Below, one piece after another: positions 46,328-55,634 of a stretch of DNA of 64,000 bases (positions are counted from its first letter, which is position 1; the number at the start of each line of letters is the position of its first letter). The notes under the pieces were generated by a model that was given only the letters and a program-made list of their open reading frames with translations, was not told where the DNA came from and did no database searches. A program made the translations under genes and the position numbers. Source of the stretch: an uncultured Azospirillum sp. (GTDB lineage: Bacteria; Pseudomonadota; Alphaproteobacteria; RF32; CAG-239); contig CAMYUM010000001.1 in assembly GCA_947301965.1 (NCBI GenBank), forward strand, positions 1-64,000, written 5' to 3'.

Positions 46328-47098
46328 CTAAATTTCTACCTTTATCGGACCTTGAGAACTTCCTTTAACAAATTGGCAAACGTATGGGTTTTTTGTTTTT
46401 TCAAGCTCTTTTACTGTTCCCTGCCAAACGATTTTGCCTTGATAAAGCATGGCGATGCGATCTGCAATTTTGCGAGCCGAAGCCATATCATGGGTAATAG
46501 TAAGCGCGCTCGCCCCGATTTTTTTGACCGAATTAATAATAAGGTCGTTAATAACATCAGCCATAATCGGGTCTAACCCTGTGGTCGGCTCGTCAAAAAA
46601 GATGATTTCAGGCGTGGTGGCGATTGCGCGAGCCAAACCGACACGTTTTTGCATACCTCCCGATAGTTCGGAGGGTGATAAATCGGCAACATCTGCACTA
46701 AGACCGACTTGGCGCAGGTATTTAACCGCTTGTTCTTTGGCTTTTTTGCGAGGCATTTTTTGATTTTCTATCAAACCAAAGGCAACGTTTTCCCAAACGC
46801 TAAGGCTGTCAAACAACGCTCCTCCCTGGAACAGCATTCCCATTTTGGCATAGAGTTTTTCTGCCTCCTCCCGGTCAAGACCTATGGTTTCCTTGCCGTC
46901 AATTTTAATTGAGCCTTCGTCAGGTTCAAGCAACCCTTGAATGCATTTAATTAATACTGATTTTCCGGTACCGGAGCCTCCTATTACAACCAAAGACTCC
47001 CCTTTATTTATTTCTAAATCAACACCATCTAAAACCACTTTTTGACCAAAGGATTTGTGCAAATTTTTTATTTCTATTTTCGGTTTATTATTTGCCAT
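46328..47098 (-). CDS. mlaF: MlaF-like ABC transporter ATPase (phospholipid trafficking)
   Basis: MlaF powers the Mla system, which moves phospholipids between the inner and outer membrane. The 256-residue protein has Walker A (GGSGTGKSVLIK), the signature LSGGMQKRVGLARAIA and Walker B (IIFFDEPTTGLDP). The long C-terminal helix and the QGTVKELEKTKNPYVCQFV segment are typical of the MlaF/Ttg2A group. It follows mlaE by 9 bases. No MlaD substrate-binding protein is next to it. Confidence 0.92.
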   Translation of the reverse strand: MANNKPKIEIKNLHKSFGQKVVLDGVDLEINKGESLVVIGGSGTGKSVLIKCIQGLLEPDEGSIKIDGKETIGLDREEAEKLYAKMGMLFQGGALFDSLSVWENVAFGLIENQKMPRKKAKEQAVKYLRQVGLSADVADLSPSELSGGMQKRVGLARAIATTPEIIFFDEPTTGLDPIMADVINDLIINSVKKIGASALTITHDMASARKIADRIAMLYQGKIVWQGTVKELEKTKNPYVCQFVKGSSQGPIKVEI

Positions 47099-47107
47099 TC
47101 TTAACTC

Positions 47108-47896
47108 CTAGTCTGTAAAAATCATGCCGGTAATGATGTAGTTAAAAATCAAAATAAGTATTGAAGATGATACAACCGCATTGGTCGTGGCGCTGCCGAC
47201 ACCTTGCGCTCCGCCCTTTGATTTATAGCCGTTATAGCACCCCATTAGGGCTATTATAAAACCAAAAACCGCCCCTTTAATCAAACCTGTGGTAATATCA
47301 ATCAGCGCCAGTTCGTTGATGGTGGTATTGATGTAGTTTGCGGCATTATATTCCAGTTGATAAATGGCTATCGTATATCCACCGAAAATACCGATAACAT
47401 CACCAATCAAAACCAATAACGGCAAAACAATAATACCGGCCAAAAGACGCGGGGTAACGAGATATTTAAACGGATTGGTGGAAAGGGTTGCAAGAGCGTC
47501 TATTTGTTCCGTAACACGCATGGTGCCGATTTCCGCAGCCATGGCGGCACCGATACGCCCCGCAACCATCAGTCCGGAAAACACCGGCGCAAGCTCGCGT
47601 GTAACAGCGATTAATACAACTGTTGCAACAGCGCTTTCAGCTCCGTAGCTGGAAAAACCGGCGTTTGTCTGCAAAGCAATAACCATGCCGGCAAAAACTG
47701 TGGTTAAGGCCACAACCGGCAAAGAATAAAAGCCGATATCAATCATTTGTCGCAGTAAAAGTTTCAGATAAAACGGCGGGGTTACGCAATTATACAAGGC
47801 TCTGGCGATAAACAGCGAAAGTTCTCCTAAACGAGAGATAAAACCGACCAGCGGTTTACCAAGAGCGCGTAAAAAATTTTCTGCATACTTTTTCAT
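47108..47896 (-). CDS. mlaE: MlaE-like ABC transporter permease
   Basis: The 262-residue membrane protein is a MlaE/Ttg2B permease: QMIDIGFYSLPVVALTTVFAGMVIALQ, AVATVVLIAVTRELAPVFSGLMVAGRIGAAMAAEIGTMRVTEQIDAL and several further hydrophobic helices. It pairs with MlaF in a phospholipid or lipid transporter in the inner membrane. The ATG at 47896 follows AAGGAACAACCG. Confidence 0.93.
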   Translation of the reverse strand: MKKYAENFLRALGKPLVGFISRLGELSLFIARALYNCVTPPFYLKLLLRQMIDIGFYSLPVVALTTVFAGMVIALQTNAGFSSYGAESAVATVVLIAVTRELAPVFSGLMVAGRIGAAMAAEIGTMRVTEQIDALATLSTNPFKYLVTPRLLAGIIVLPLLVLIGDVIGIFGGYTIAIYQLEYNAANYINTTINELALIDITTGLIKGAVFGFIIALMGCYNGYKSKGGAQGVGSATTNAVVSSSILILIFNYIITGMIFTD

Positions 47897-47959
47897 TCGG
47901 TTGTTCCTTATAAAATCATAGCCGAATGATAGATTATCAAGTTGTAAAATGCAACTGTT

Positions 47960-48394
47960 CTATTGATTTTTGTAACAAGCTGAGAGTATTTTGTCGGGAG
48001 CCGAGGCTTCAAACGGCCATAATTTGACAAGGGGAACCTTTACTCCCAAAAAATCAATCTGTTCCGGTGCAGGCAAGCGTTCAATTTCAGATAACGATGA
48101 AACCAGCTGAACCACCAGTTTGACTCTTGCCGATGATAAATAGGGAAATTTACAAATTCCGACCCCCCTCACCTCAAGAAGTCCGCGAATACTTTTCGGG
48201 CACGAAACTTTAAGGTTGCCGTTTTCGGCTTCTATGTCAGCTCTGTCGTCGGCAATCAATATTGCATTTTTGTTCATAATCATTCGCAGAGCCAAGTCCG
48301 ATTTTCCGCTACCCGGAGAACCGATGATTAAAACAGCCGCACCGTCAACGGCAATTGCTGTGGTGTGTATGTTTTCAATCGACAAGAGTTTCAA
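47960..48394 (-). CDS. hprK: HPr kinase/phosphorylase, short alphaproteobacterial form
   Basis: HprK phosphorylates HPr on Ser and so tunes the PTS regulatory branch; the HPr and EIIA genes are at 32047-32716. The 144-residue protein consists of the kinase domain only, with Walker A in GSPGSGKSDLALRM and the downstream CPKSIRGLLEVRGVGI motif. The absence of the N-terminal domain is normal for alphaproteobacterial HprK. It starts 20 bases inside the end of tsaE, so the two are coupled. Confidence 0.92.
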   Translation of the reverse strand: MKLLSIENIHTTAIAVDGAAVLIIGSPGSGKSDLALRMIMNKNAILIADDRADIEAENGNLKVSCPKSIRGLLEVRGVGICKFPYLSSARVKLVVQLVSSLSEIERLPAPEQIDFLGVKVPLVKLWPFEASAPDKILSACYKNQ

Positions 48395-48833
48395 GCCTCT
48401 TTTGTTTGTTAATGTCTTTGGTTTTTATGCTTATTTTTCTTCCGCTGGCAAAGGGTGTGATTTCAACCCGAAAGGCGTTATTAGGTAGATATGCTCCCAT
48501 TTTTTCAGGCCATTCAACCAAACAAACGCCTTCATAAATAGCTTCTTCCATTCCCAGTTCAAAAATCTCTTCGGCTGATTTTATGCGATAGAGATCAAAA
48601 TGATAAATGTCAAAATTCGGGGTTTCGTACGTTTGAACCAAAGTAAACGTCGGGCTCGGAACTTCGTCGGCATCCGTCAAAGCATGAACAAAGGCTCGGG
48701 ACAACACGCTTTTTCCCATTCCCAGAGTTCCGAAAAGAGCAAAAACATCTCCTTTTTGAGCTATGCCTGCCAATTTTTTACCAACAGAGATGGTGTCTTT
48801 TTCGGTAGCGCAAATAAAATCAATGCTGTTCAT
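48375..48833 (-). CDS. tsaE: tRNA t6A biosynthesis ATPase TsaE
   Basis: TsaE is the ATPase that cycles the TsaB-TsaD complex. The 152-residue protein has Walker A (GTLGMGKSVLSRAF), the SPTFTLVQTY segment, the HFDLYRI motif and the LVEWPEKMG motif. It directly abuts the membrane nuclease gene upstream and overlaps hprK by 20 bases. Part of a compact set with hprK that has no obvious common function. Confidence 0.94.
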   Translation of the reverse strand: MNSIDFICATEKDTISVGKKLAGIAQKGDVFALFGTLGMGKSVLSRAFVHALTDADEVPSPTFTLVQTYETPNFDIYHFDLYRIKSAEEIFELGMEEAIYEGVCLVEWPEKMGAYLPNNAFRVEITPFASGRKISIKTKDINKQKRLETLVD

Positions 48834-49850
48834 TTATATAAAATCCCAAATGCGTTTGGTGCTTTTTCTTTTAGGTTTATGAATTTTTATTTGCGGGCGT
48901 TGCGATTGTAGTTTTATCCAATCCCACGGTTTGTAAAAACGCCCTTTCCACATACCTCTGCGCGCTCTCTGCGCCTGTTCCTCATAAGGACGATATATTT
49001 CGTTTTGCGGAAGACTTACTGCCCACCCCGCAGACACCAAAGCCGCTCCGATGTCGTATTCTCCCAAAGAACAGGTGGCAACTACATTGCCGCGAGAATT
49101 TTGTTTGATTACGTGACATTCAATTTCGTTGTCTTCAAGCCAGCTTTGTAACCATCGAGACGCTTCTTTTCCGCAATAGTATGTACTGCCTCGTGATGTT
49201 GTACAGGTTTGATTGATTTCGGGAGCGTCTATTCCGTAAAGGCGAATAAAGTGGCGGCGCATCAAAAGCGTATCGCCGCTGACAACCTGTACGTTTCCGT
49301 ATACTGCGGGATAGTTGTTGGGGTTAAAATTGCCGGAATCGGTTTTTCCTTTTCCGGAAAACAGATTGCTGACATAGTTGAGCACTCCGCCTTGTTCTTG
49401 TTCGGGACGCTGCATTTCGGGTTGCGGAAGTTTTTCGTTTTGAGGATCAGGAACCGCATCATCAAAGTTTTCATTAATGGTCAATTTGGGAACAATATCT
49501 TCTTCATCAAGCTTTATGGTTTCAAAATCATCGACATTTTGCCGTTCTGATCCGCTGTTGATACCCATAAAATTCTTTATGTTCGGAATAACATTATATA
49601 TTCCGCCGTTAAAAGCTCCGATTGCATAGAGAATAAACAAAATTATGCCCGAAAAAATAATAAATGACGGCAAACAACCCATGGCTCGCCATACCAGTTT
49701 TCCGAATATGTAAAGAACAACCAGCCCGGCAACTATTCCGACAAGACCCACGCCTTGCATCAGAATGCTGTTGCTTTGGGTGCCGCTGCCGCCTATAAAA
49801 ATGAGACCGGCGGCAATCAAACCCAAAAATATTTTCTTTAATAACAACAT
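48834..49850 (-). CDS. Membrane-anchored staphylococcal-nuclease-like (SNase) protein
   Basis: The 338-residue protein has two to three N-terminal membrane segments (LLLKKIFLGLIAAGLIFIG, LVGIVAGLVVLYIFGK, LPSFIIFSGIILFILYAIG), an acidic linker, and a C-terminal thermonuclease domain. The motifs YGNVQVVSGDTLLM, IRLYGIDAPEINQTC (metal Asp and Glu) and the RGNVVATC segment are present, so a calcium-dependent nuclease is plausible. The ATG at 49850 has AAAGGA upstream. Whether the domain faces the cytoplasm or periplasm depends on whether two or three helices cross. TsaE follows without a gap. Confidence 0.8.
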   Translation of the reverse strand: MLLLKKIFLGLIAAGLIFIGGSGTQSNSILMQGVGLVGIVAGLVVLYIFGKLVWRAMGCLPSFIIFSGIILFILYAIGAFNGGIYNVIPNIKNFMGINSGSERQNVDDFETIKLDEEDIVPKLTINENFDDAVPDPQNEKLPQPEMQRPEQEQGGVLNYVSNLFSGKGKTDSGNFNPNNYPAVYGNVQVVSGDTLLMRRHFIRLYGIDAPEINQTCTTSRGSTYYCGKEASRWLQSWLEDNEIECHVIKQNSRGNVVATCSLGEYDIGAALVSAGWAVSLPQNEIYRPYEEQAQRARRGMWKGRFYKPWDWIKLQSQRPQIKIHKPKRKSTKRIWDFI

Positions 49851-49946
49851 ATTTGTTCCTTTGTATGGCAAAATTATTGTTATATTTTAGCCGCAGAGAG
49901 TAAAAATATTGTTACTTTTTACAAGTTTTGTGCCAAAAAAACAAAA

Positions 49947-50834
49947 TTATCCCGCTTTTTTGTTCGATAACATGTCAATAATTCGGTCAAGTTCCGACAA
50001 ATCGGCATATGGCAAAATAACTTTTCCGCTACCGTTCGCAGATGAAGATATTTTTACATTAAAACCAAGACTTTGTTTGAGGCTTTTTTCAATATCCGCA
50101 ACATCGGAATTTGTTTTTTTCTTGGTTTTGGTTTTAGTTTCTTTGCTCTTTTGTACAAGCTGTTCTACTTCGCGAACACTCAAACCTTTGTCTACAATTT
50201 TTTTGGCCAAAGCTTCGGCTTGTTCAAGTCCAACCAACGGGCGGGCATGTCCGGCGGTCAGTTTATTATCACGAATCATTTGCTGTACGCTGGCGGGCAG
50301 AGTTAAAAGCCTTAAGGTGTTGGCAATATAACTGCGCGATTTTCCGATAACACTGGAAAGGGCTTCTTGTGTATGCGAAAACTCATTAATCAGGCGCTGT
50401 AAACCCTCTGCCTCTTCAATTGCTGACAGGTTTTCACGCAAAAGGTTTTCAACTAACGCTACCTCTAAAACCTCTTTGTCGGCCATATCTTTTACAATAA
50501 CCGGAATTTCGGACAGCCCAGCTTGACACGCTGCTCTAAAACGGCGTTCGCCGGCGATGATTTCAAACTTTCCGTTATTTTTAGCACGAACCAATAAGGG
50601 CTGGAGAACTCCTTTTTCTTTGATAGAAACCGTCAGGGCATCCAGTGCTTCCTGATTAAATTCGGAACGGGGCTGATATTTACTGGCATAAAGCAGTTTT
50701 ATCGGCACCATTTTAACGTTTTCGCCGGATACATTTTCTTTAGTCGGAGTTTCTTCGGTCAACAAAAGAGCGTCTTCACCTAAAAGAGCACCCAAACCGC
50801 GACCTAAACTTTTTCTTTTATTGTCTTCTAACAT
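49947..50834 (-). CDS. parB: Chromosome partitioning protein ParB
   Basis: ParB is a CTP-dependent clamp that loads on parS and spreads, marking the origin region. The 295-residue protein has the RKSLGRGLGALLG start, the arginine-rich CTPase patch (IIAGERRFRAACQAGL), the helix-turn-helix region (FSHTQEALSSVIGKSRSYIANTLRLL) and a C-terminal dimer domain. The ATG at 50834 overlaps the end of parA. Two perfect parS sites lie at 52191-52206 and 53394-53409. Confidence 0.97.
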   Translation of the reverse strand: MLEDNKRKSLGRGLGALLGEDALLLTEETPTKENVSGENVKMVPIKLLYASKYQPRSEFNQEALDALTVSIKEKGVLQPLLVRAKNNGKFEIIAGERRFRAACQAGLSEIPVIVKDMADKEVLEVALVENLLRENLSAIEEAEGLQRLINEFSHTQEALSSVIGKSRSYIANTLRLLTLPASVQQMIRDNKLTAGHARPLVGLEQAEALAKKIVDKGLSVREVEQLVQKSKETKTKTKKKTNSDVADIEKSLKQSLGFNVKISSSANGSGKVILPYADLSELDRIIDMLSNKKAG

Positions 50835-51607
50835 GCTAATAATTCCTTTTCTCTTTTTAACATTTCTCCGGCCAGGCTTATGTATGCCTGAGATCCCGGA
50901 CATTTGAAATCGTACAACAAAACCGGTTTTCCGTGAGACGGTGCTTCAGAAACACGAACGTTCCGCGGAATAACTGTTTTATAGACTTTTTTGCCAAAAA
51001 AGCCGCGAACGTCTTCTTCTACCATTTGGGTAAGATTGTTGCGGCAATCGTACATTGTTAAAACAACCCCCTGTAGTTCGAGTTTGGGGTTAAAGTGCTT
51101 TTTGATTAAATTTATATTGCTGATTAAGTCGCTTACGCCCTCAAGAGCCAAATATTCACATTGCAGAGGAACAACAACCGCATCTGCGGCAACAAGTGCA
51201 TTGATTGTTACCAGACTGAGTGACGGAGGACAATCAATCAGCACATAATCATAGTTGTTCACCGTTTTATTGAGGGCATTACGGAGATAAAATTCGCGGC
51301 GGTCTTTATCAATTAATTCAACCTCGGCTCCGGCAAGGTCGGGGGACGAAGGAACTAACGAAAAATTGGGGATTTCGGTCCAAACAACCGCCTCGCTTAA
51401 ACTGCGTTCGCCAATGATGACATCGTATGAGGACACCATGTTGTCATGTTTGTTAAAACCGAGTGATGTCGTTGCATTGCATTGGGGGTCAAGATCAATA
51501 ACCAGCACCTTTTTACCCGTGGCCGCCATGGCGGTGGCAACGTTTACCGTGGTAGTGGTTTTTCCAACTCCCCCTTTGCGGTTGGCAACAGCAATTATTC
51601 TAGGCAT
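50828..51607 (-). CDS. parA: Chromosome partitioning ATPase ParA
   Basis: ParA is a deviant-Walker ATPase that moves ParB-bound origins. The 259-residue protein shows KGGVGKTTTTVNVATAMA (deviant Walker A), VLVIDLDPQCN and YDYVLIDCPPSLSL. Its stop overlaps the parB start by 7 bases, and its start overlaps the end of rsmG by 8 bases, giving one tight operon with mnmG, the HD gene, rsmG and parB. Confidence 0.97.
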   Translation of the reverse strand: MPRIIAVANRKGGVGKTTTTVNVATAMAATGKKVLVIDLDPQCNATTSLGFNKHDNMVSSYDVIIGERSLSEAVVWTEIPNFSLVPSSPDLAGAEVELIDKDRREFYLRNALNKTVNNYDYVLIDCPPSLSLVTINALVAADAVVVPLQCEYLALEGVSDLISNINLIKKHFNPKLELQGVVLTMYDCRNNLTQMVEEDVRGFFGKKVYKTVIPRNVRVSEAPSHGKPVLLYDFKCPGSQAYISLAGEMLKREKELLAC

Positions 51608-52232
51608 AGTTTTCTCTCCGTTTTTTAATATTGCCGATAATCAGTATTTTTCCGTCTTTTGATGTTTTGCTTTGTTTTTCTTGCAAATCAAAAAACCAGT
51701 GTTGTCGAGCCGCGTCTATTTCGTCCTTATAGCTGCGTCCTTTAAGAAAAATGCAGATCCCGTTTTTTGAAAGCAGCGGGGCAACATATTCAAGCAGGTT
51801 ATCCAGCGATGTTACGGCGCGGGCAGTAATTACATCAAATTTTTTATCGGTAATGTTTTCAACCCGGCAGTTTAATATTTCGGTATTTGAAATGCCGGTA
51901 ATTTCTTTAACATGGTTTAAATACACTGTTTTTTTGAGCGTGCTGTCAACCAGTGTTATCTTTAAATACGGTGTTTTTTCGGCGGATATTATAGCCACAA
52001 CCATTCCCGGGAACCCTGCCCCACTCCCAACATCAAGCAGCTTTTGGGCTTTCGTCGGAATATATTCAAAAATTTGGGCGGAATCCTCAATGTGGCGATT
52101 CCATATATCGTCCAGCGTGTTTTTGCTTATAAGATTAAACTTTTGCTGCCATTCAATTAGAGATTGACGATAGCGGTCGAGTTTTAAATATGTTTCACGT
52201 GAAACATGATATTTACTGCAAAAATTTTCCAT
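51600..52232 (-). CDS. rsmG: 16S rRNA (guanine-527-N7)-methyltransferase RsmG
   Basis: RsmG (GidB) makes m7G527 in 16S rRNA; loss gives low-level streptomycin resistance. The 210-residue protein has FNLISKNTLDDIWNRHIEDSAQ, LLDVGSGAGFPGMVVAI (SAM motif I) and VITARAVTSLDNLLEY. The ATG at 52232 gives a normal N-terminus; the frame extends to a TTG at 52271 but lacks support. A perfect parS sequence lies inside the gene near its start, encoding the residues VSRET. Confidence 0.95.
   Translation of the reverse strand: MENFCSKYHVSRETYLKLDRYRQSLIEWQQKFNLISKNTLDDIWNRHIEDSAQIFEYIPTKAQKLLDVGSGAGFPGMVVAIISAEKTPYLKITLVDSTLKKTVYLNHVKEITGISNTEILNCRVENITDKKFDVITARAVTSLDNLLEYVAPLLSKNGICIFLKGRSYKDEIDAARQHWFFDLQEKQSKTSKDGKILIIGNIKKRRENYA
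52191..52206. promoter_or_regulatory. parS site 1 (inside rsmG)
   Basis: TGTTTCACGTGAAACA is a perfect 16-base palindrome matching the bacterial parS consensus recognised by ParB. It overlaps codons of rsmG. Confidence 0.95.
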
Positions 52233-52449
52233 AATCTTTTTATATATTTTAAAATTGTTTTTTAAAAACAAAAAAGCAACTTATAAACATATAAAAATTT
52301 TTATATTTTTCAGGATTCTAGCAAACCAAAGTGAATCTTTGCAAGAGAATGCACATATCTTTTGTAATAAAAACAAACAGATGTAAAAACAAAAAGAATC
52401 TCTTTCTGAATAAATCAGTTTTGCCGATGGCTGTTTTGTTTTTGGCACA

Positions 52450-53100
52450 TCAATCTTTTATGCCCAATATTTCGTAGATATCCGATCCGGTTTTTTCATC
52501 AAAATATTTTTTTAGTTTCATTGACCTTTTAAGCAGGCTCTCTTTTTGTTTTTCGCCAAGTTTGTAGCGTTTTACAATTCCTTCTATACGGTTTGAAATT
52601 GATACTATGGAAAGACCTTCAAAAAATTTATCGCATAGCGATATTAGATAATCATAATCATCATACTCTATATTTTGTAACATGCCGCGAGCCCAGTCTT
52701 TCCATTCTTGGGGGTAAGAATAATCTTCGTCGGAAAAGTTTTTTTCTGAAAATGTGTGTGTTAAACAGACTTTAGCAACATCAGGATACCCTTGTTTTAG
52801 CATTTGTTCGTATCCTTCGCGACCATGAAAACGACCTTCTATTCTTTCGTTTATTCTTTTGCCGTAATCGTGCAACAATCCTAAAACAAAAGCTTTTTCG
52901 GGATCCATATTCGGAACATGACGCGCAATTTTTTCGGCGGCAGAAGCTACACCCATGGTATGAAAGCGGTATTCATTTTCAAAAGTAAATCCATAAGGGC
53001 GAGATAGGCGGTATATTATACCGGCTTCCCAGATTTTGAGGGCTTGTTCTCTGTTTGGATATTTATTTTTTTCAATTGTTTTTTCTGCCAAATTATTCAT
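52450..53100 (-). CDS. HD-domain phosphohydrolase-like protein
   Basis: The 216-residue protein contains an HD-type metal-binding pattern, with [16 protein letters not shown] followed by [11 protein letters not shown], then a further conserved HTF segment. HD proteins hydrolyse nucleotides or phosphodiesters; the substrate here is unknown. Its ATG overlaps the mnmG stop (ATGA), so it is coupled to mnmG. Most alphaproteobacterial mnmG-rsmG pairs do not have a gene between them, so this is an insertion into the cluster. A 178-base AT-rich gap with no recognisable feature separates it from the 3' side of rsmG's upstream region. Confidence 0.75.
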   Translation of the reverse strand: MNNLAEKTIEKNKYPNREQALKIWEAGIIYRLSRPYGFTFENEYRFHTMGVASAAEKIARHVPNMDPEKAFVLGLLHDYGKRINERIEGRFHGREGYEQMLKQGYPDVAKVCLTHTFSEKNFSDEDYSYPQEWKDWARGMLQNIEYDDYDYLISLCDKFFEGLSIVSISNRIEGIVKRYKLGEKQKESLLKRSMKLKKYFDEKTGSDIYEILGIKD

Positions 53101-54935
53101 TTTTTTATATGCCCCAATATCGCCATAATTGCTGCCGGAGTAACGCCGGATATTCGCGATGCCTCGCCTATGGTTGATGGACGGATACGGCTTAGTTTTA
53201 TCACCATTTCATTGGAAAGTCCGCCGATTTTGCTATAGTCTATATCATCACGGATTTTAAGTTTTTCGTCTTTTTTAAACACTTCGATATCAGACATTTG
53301 TCTTTTTATATATCCAGAATATTTGGCCTCTATTTCTATTGCTTCATAAATTTCCGGTTTAAATTCAGTCAGTTGAGGCCATATTTTTAAAATTGTTTCA
53401 CGTGAAACATCTTCATACGACATTAAGTTAAAAGCCGTGCGGCGCGAATCTTTCTTGATGCCGTATTTTTCCATCTCAAGCGGACGAATGGTTAAATTGT
53501 CGACAAGGCTGCGAAGTTTAGATATTTGTTCTTGTTTTGCTTTGAAAACATCATAACGATATTGTCCGACGCACCCGATTTTATAGCCGGCTTCTGTCAA
53601 CCTCGCATCTGCATTGTCTGCACGAAGATAAAGTCTGTATTCAGAGCGCGATGTAAACATTCGATATGGCTCATCAACACCTTTGGTAATGAGGTCGTCA
53701 ACCATCACACCTATATATGCCTGACTACGATCAATCGTAAATTCTTTGCCTTTATCAATAGCATTAAGTGCGGCGTTAATACCGGCTAATATACCTTGAG
53801 CGGCCGCTTCTTCGTACCCGGTGGTACCGTTGATTTGACCGGCAAGATATAAGTTTGGTATTTTTTTGACTTGCAAACAGTGGTCAAGCTCCTGCGGGTC
53901 AACATAATCGTATTCTATAGCATAAGCATAGCGCAAAATTTCGACATTTTCCAAACCTTTTATGGTGTGTAAAAATGCATCTTGAACATCGGCGGGGAGC
54001 GAGGTGGATAATCCGTTCGGGTAAATAACCTTACTGTTTAATCCTTCGGGTTCAAGGAAAATTTGATGGCTGGTTCGATCGGCAAATTTTACCAACTTAT
54101 CTTCTATACTCGGGCAATATCTGGGGCCGACACCTTTTATCAATCCGGAAAAAAGAGCGCATTTTTCAAAATTATCACGGATGATTTTATGAGTGGCCTC
54201 GTTGGTGTGGGTTATATAGCAGTTAATTTGCGGATTGGTAATTTCTTTAGTTAAATAAGAAAAAGGCTGCGGGTGTTCGTCTCCCGGTTGGACATCCAGT
54301 ACATCCCAGTTTATTGAATCAGCGTTCAGGCGAGCGGGTGTGCCAGTTTTGAGCCGTCCGACCTTAATTCCTTTAGATTTTAAATACGGTGTTATACCAA
54401 CACATGACACATCGTTAACTCTGCCACCGATTGACGTTGTATGACCGACAAACATTACACCGTTTAAGAAAGTGCCGGTTGTTAAAACAACTGAAGATGC
54501 TTTGATTTCCGTGTTATCAGAAAGTTTTACGCCGATAATAGCGTCTTTTTCAAACAATAAACCTTCAACAGCAGATGAAAGAATTTTAAGATTTTTTTGC
54601 TCATTAAGAGCTTCCTGTATATATTTGCGATATAAATCTCGATCGGCTTGAGCGCGGGGACCGCGAACGGCCGGACCTTTTGACATATTAAGCATACGAA
54701 ATTGTATTCCCGCCTTATCAATAACACGCCCCATAAGACCATCAAGAGCGTCTATCTCACGCACAAAATGTCCTTTTCCAAGTCCACCTATAGCCGGGTT
54801 GCACGACATTTCACCAATAGTCGATATTTTGTGAGTTATAAGCAAAGTTTCAGCGCCCATGCGCGCAGCTGCAGCGCATGCTTCACAACCGGCGTGTCCT
54901 CCGCCTACAACTATAACGTCGTACTTTTTCTGCAT
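53097..54935 (-). CDS. mnmG: tRNA uridine-5-carboxymethylaminomethyl modification enzyme MnmG (GidA)
   Basis: MnmG with MnmE makes (carboxymethyl)aminomethyl-uridine at the wobble position of some tRNAs. The 612-residue FAD protein has the dinucleotide-binding motif [50 protein letters not shown] and [22 protein letters not shown] parS site lies inside it, encoding VSRET. mnmE is at 55635-56975, separated by a plus-strand methyltransferase gene. Confidence 0.97.
   Translation of the reverse strand: MQKKYDVIVVGGGHAGCEACAAAARMGAETLLITHKISTIGEMSCNPAIGGLGKGHFVREIDALDGLMGRVIDKAGIQFRMLNMSKGPAVRGPRAQADRDLYRKYIQEALNEQKNLKILSSAVEGLLFEKDAIIGVKLSDNTEIKASSVVLTTGTFLNGVMFVGHTTSIGGRVNDVSCVGITPYLKSKGIKVGRLKTGTPARLNADSINWDVLDVQPGDEHPQPFSYLTKEITNPQINCYITHTNEATHKIIRDNFEKCALFSGLIKGVGPRYCPSIEDKLVKFADRTSHQIFLEPEGLNSKVIYPNGLSTSLPADVQDAFLHTIKGLENVEILRYAYAIEYDYVDPQELDHCLQVKKIPNLYLAGQINGTTGYEEAAAQGILAGINAALNAIDKGKEFTIDRSQAYIGVMVDDLITKGVDEPYRMFTSRSEYRLYLRADNADARLTEAGYKIGCVGQYRYDVFKAKQEQISKLRSLVDNLTIRPLEMEKYGIKKDSRRTAFNLMSYEDVSRETILKIWPQLTEFKPEIYEAIEIEAKYSGYIKRQMSDIEVFKKDEKLKIRDDIDYSKIGGLSNEMVIKLSRIRPSTIGEASRISGVTPAAIMAILGHIKK
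53394..53409. promoter_or_regulatory. parS site 2 (inside mnmG)
   Basis: A second exact copy of TGTTTCACGTGAAACA, about 1.2 kb from the first. Both sites encode a VSRET peptide in their host protein. Confidence 0.95.
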
Positions 54936-55050
54936 TTGTATAATCTCTTATTGAATCAACTTGGTTTAGTATAGTTTTATACTTTTGGCAAGGTAAAAAT
55001 TAACCTTTATTTAGCCAGATTTGGTTAAAATACGGTTTAAGGAGAGGTTT

Positions 55051-55626
55051 ATGTTTGTTTTTTGTTTATTGCTGAGTATAAATATTGTTTGTTTTGTCCT
55101 TTTGGGATGGATTTGGTATATTATAATAAAACTCTATACAGACAAGCACTTTAGAGAGTGTCCTCCTTACGTTCCGAGTGTCGGGTTGGAAAAAAAGGTG
55201 ATTATTGAAAGTGTTTCAGAGGTATTGAAATTGTCCGCAAAACAAATGATTGTGGTTGATCCCGGTTGTGGTTTCGGCGGGCTTATAATAACCCTAGCAA
55301 AGCGTTTTCCGGAGCATAAATTTGTGGGAATAGAGTGGGGTGGTATTGTTTCAAAAATTGCTAAAATAAGAACAAACAAGCTCAAAAATACCCAAATATT
55401 AAAGCAGGATTTTTTTGATTATGATTTTAGCAAATGTGATATAATTGTTTGTTTTTTGATGGATAGTTTGATGAAAAAATTTGGGGAGAAAATCAAACAC
55501 GACCACAAAGAAACAACTCAGATAATATTTTCAAATTCTTTTGAAATTCCCGGTCTGCCGCTGATTAAAGAAATAAAAACCGGAAAGAACTTGTTTTTTA
55601 AAAACGTGTACATCTACAAGCTTTAA
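55051..55626 (+). CDS. Membrane-anchored class I SAM methyltransferase, FAM173/KMT-like
   Basis: The 191-residue protein has one N-terminal membrane segment (MFVFCLLLSINIVCFVLLGW), a YVPS stretch and a short methyltransferase core: VVDPGCGFGGLIITLAKRFPEHKFVGIEW (SAM motif I to acidic loop), then QDFFDYDFSKCDIIVCFLMDSLMKKFG. The order PYVP, motif I, Asp-Phe and a C-terminal PGLPLIKEI resembles the FAM173 lysine methyltransferases (ANT and ATP-synthase c-subunit methylating enzymes in mitochondria). The similarity is by eye and the substrate is unknown. AAGGAGAGG precedes the ATG. It is a lone plus-strand gene between mnmG and mnmE. Confidence 0.65.
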   Translation: MFVFCLLLSINIVCFVLLGWIWYIIIKLYTDKHFRECPPYVPSVGLEKKVIIESVSEVLKLSAKQMIVVDPGCGFGGLIITLAKRFPEHKFVGIEWGGIVSKIAKIRTNKLKNTQILKQDFFDYDFSKCDIIVCFLMDSLMKKFGEKIKHDHKETTQIIFSNSFEIPGLPLIKEIKTGKNLFFKNVYIYKL

Positions 55627-55634
55627 ATACAGTG

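Noticed and set aside
47960-48394. hprK looked truncated (144 residues)
   Set aside because: Alphaproteobacterial HprK proteins normally consist of the kinase domain alone, so this is the expected length.
52272-52449. Possible small RNA in the AT-rich gap upstream of rsmG
   Set aside because: No convincing stem-loop, promoter or terminator was found by eye; nothing specific can be claimed.
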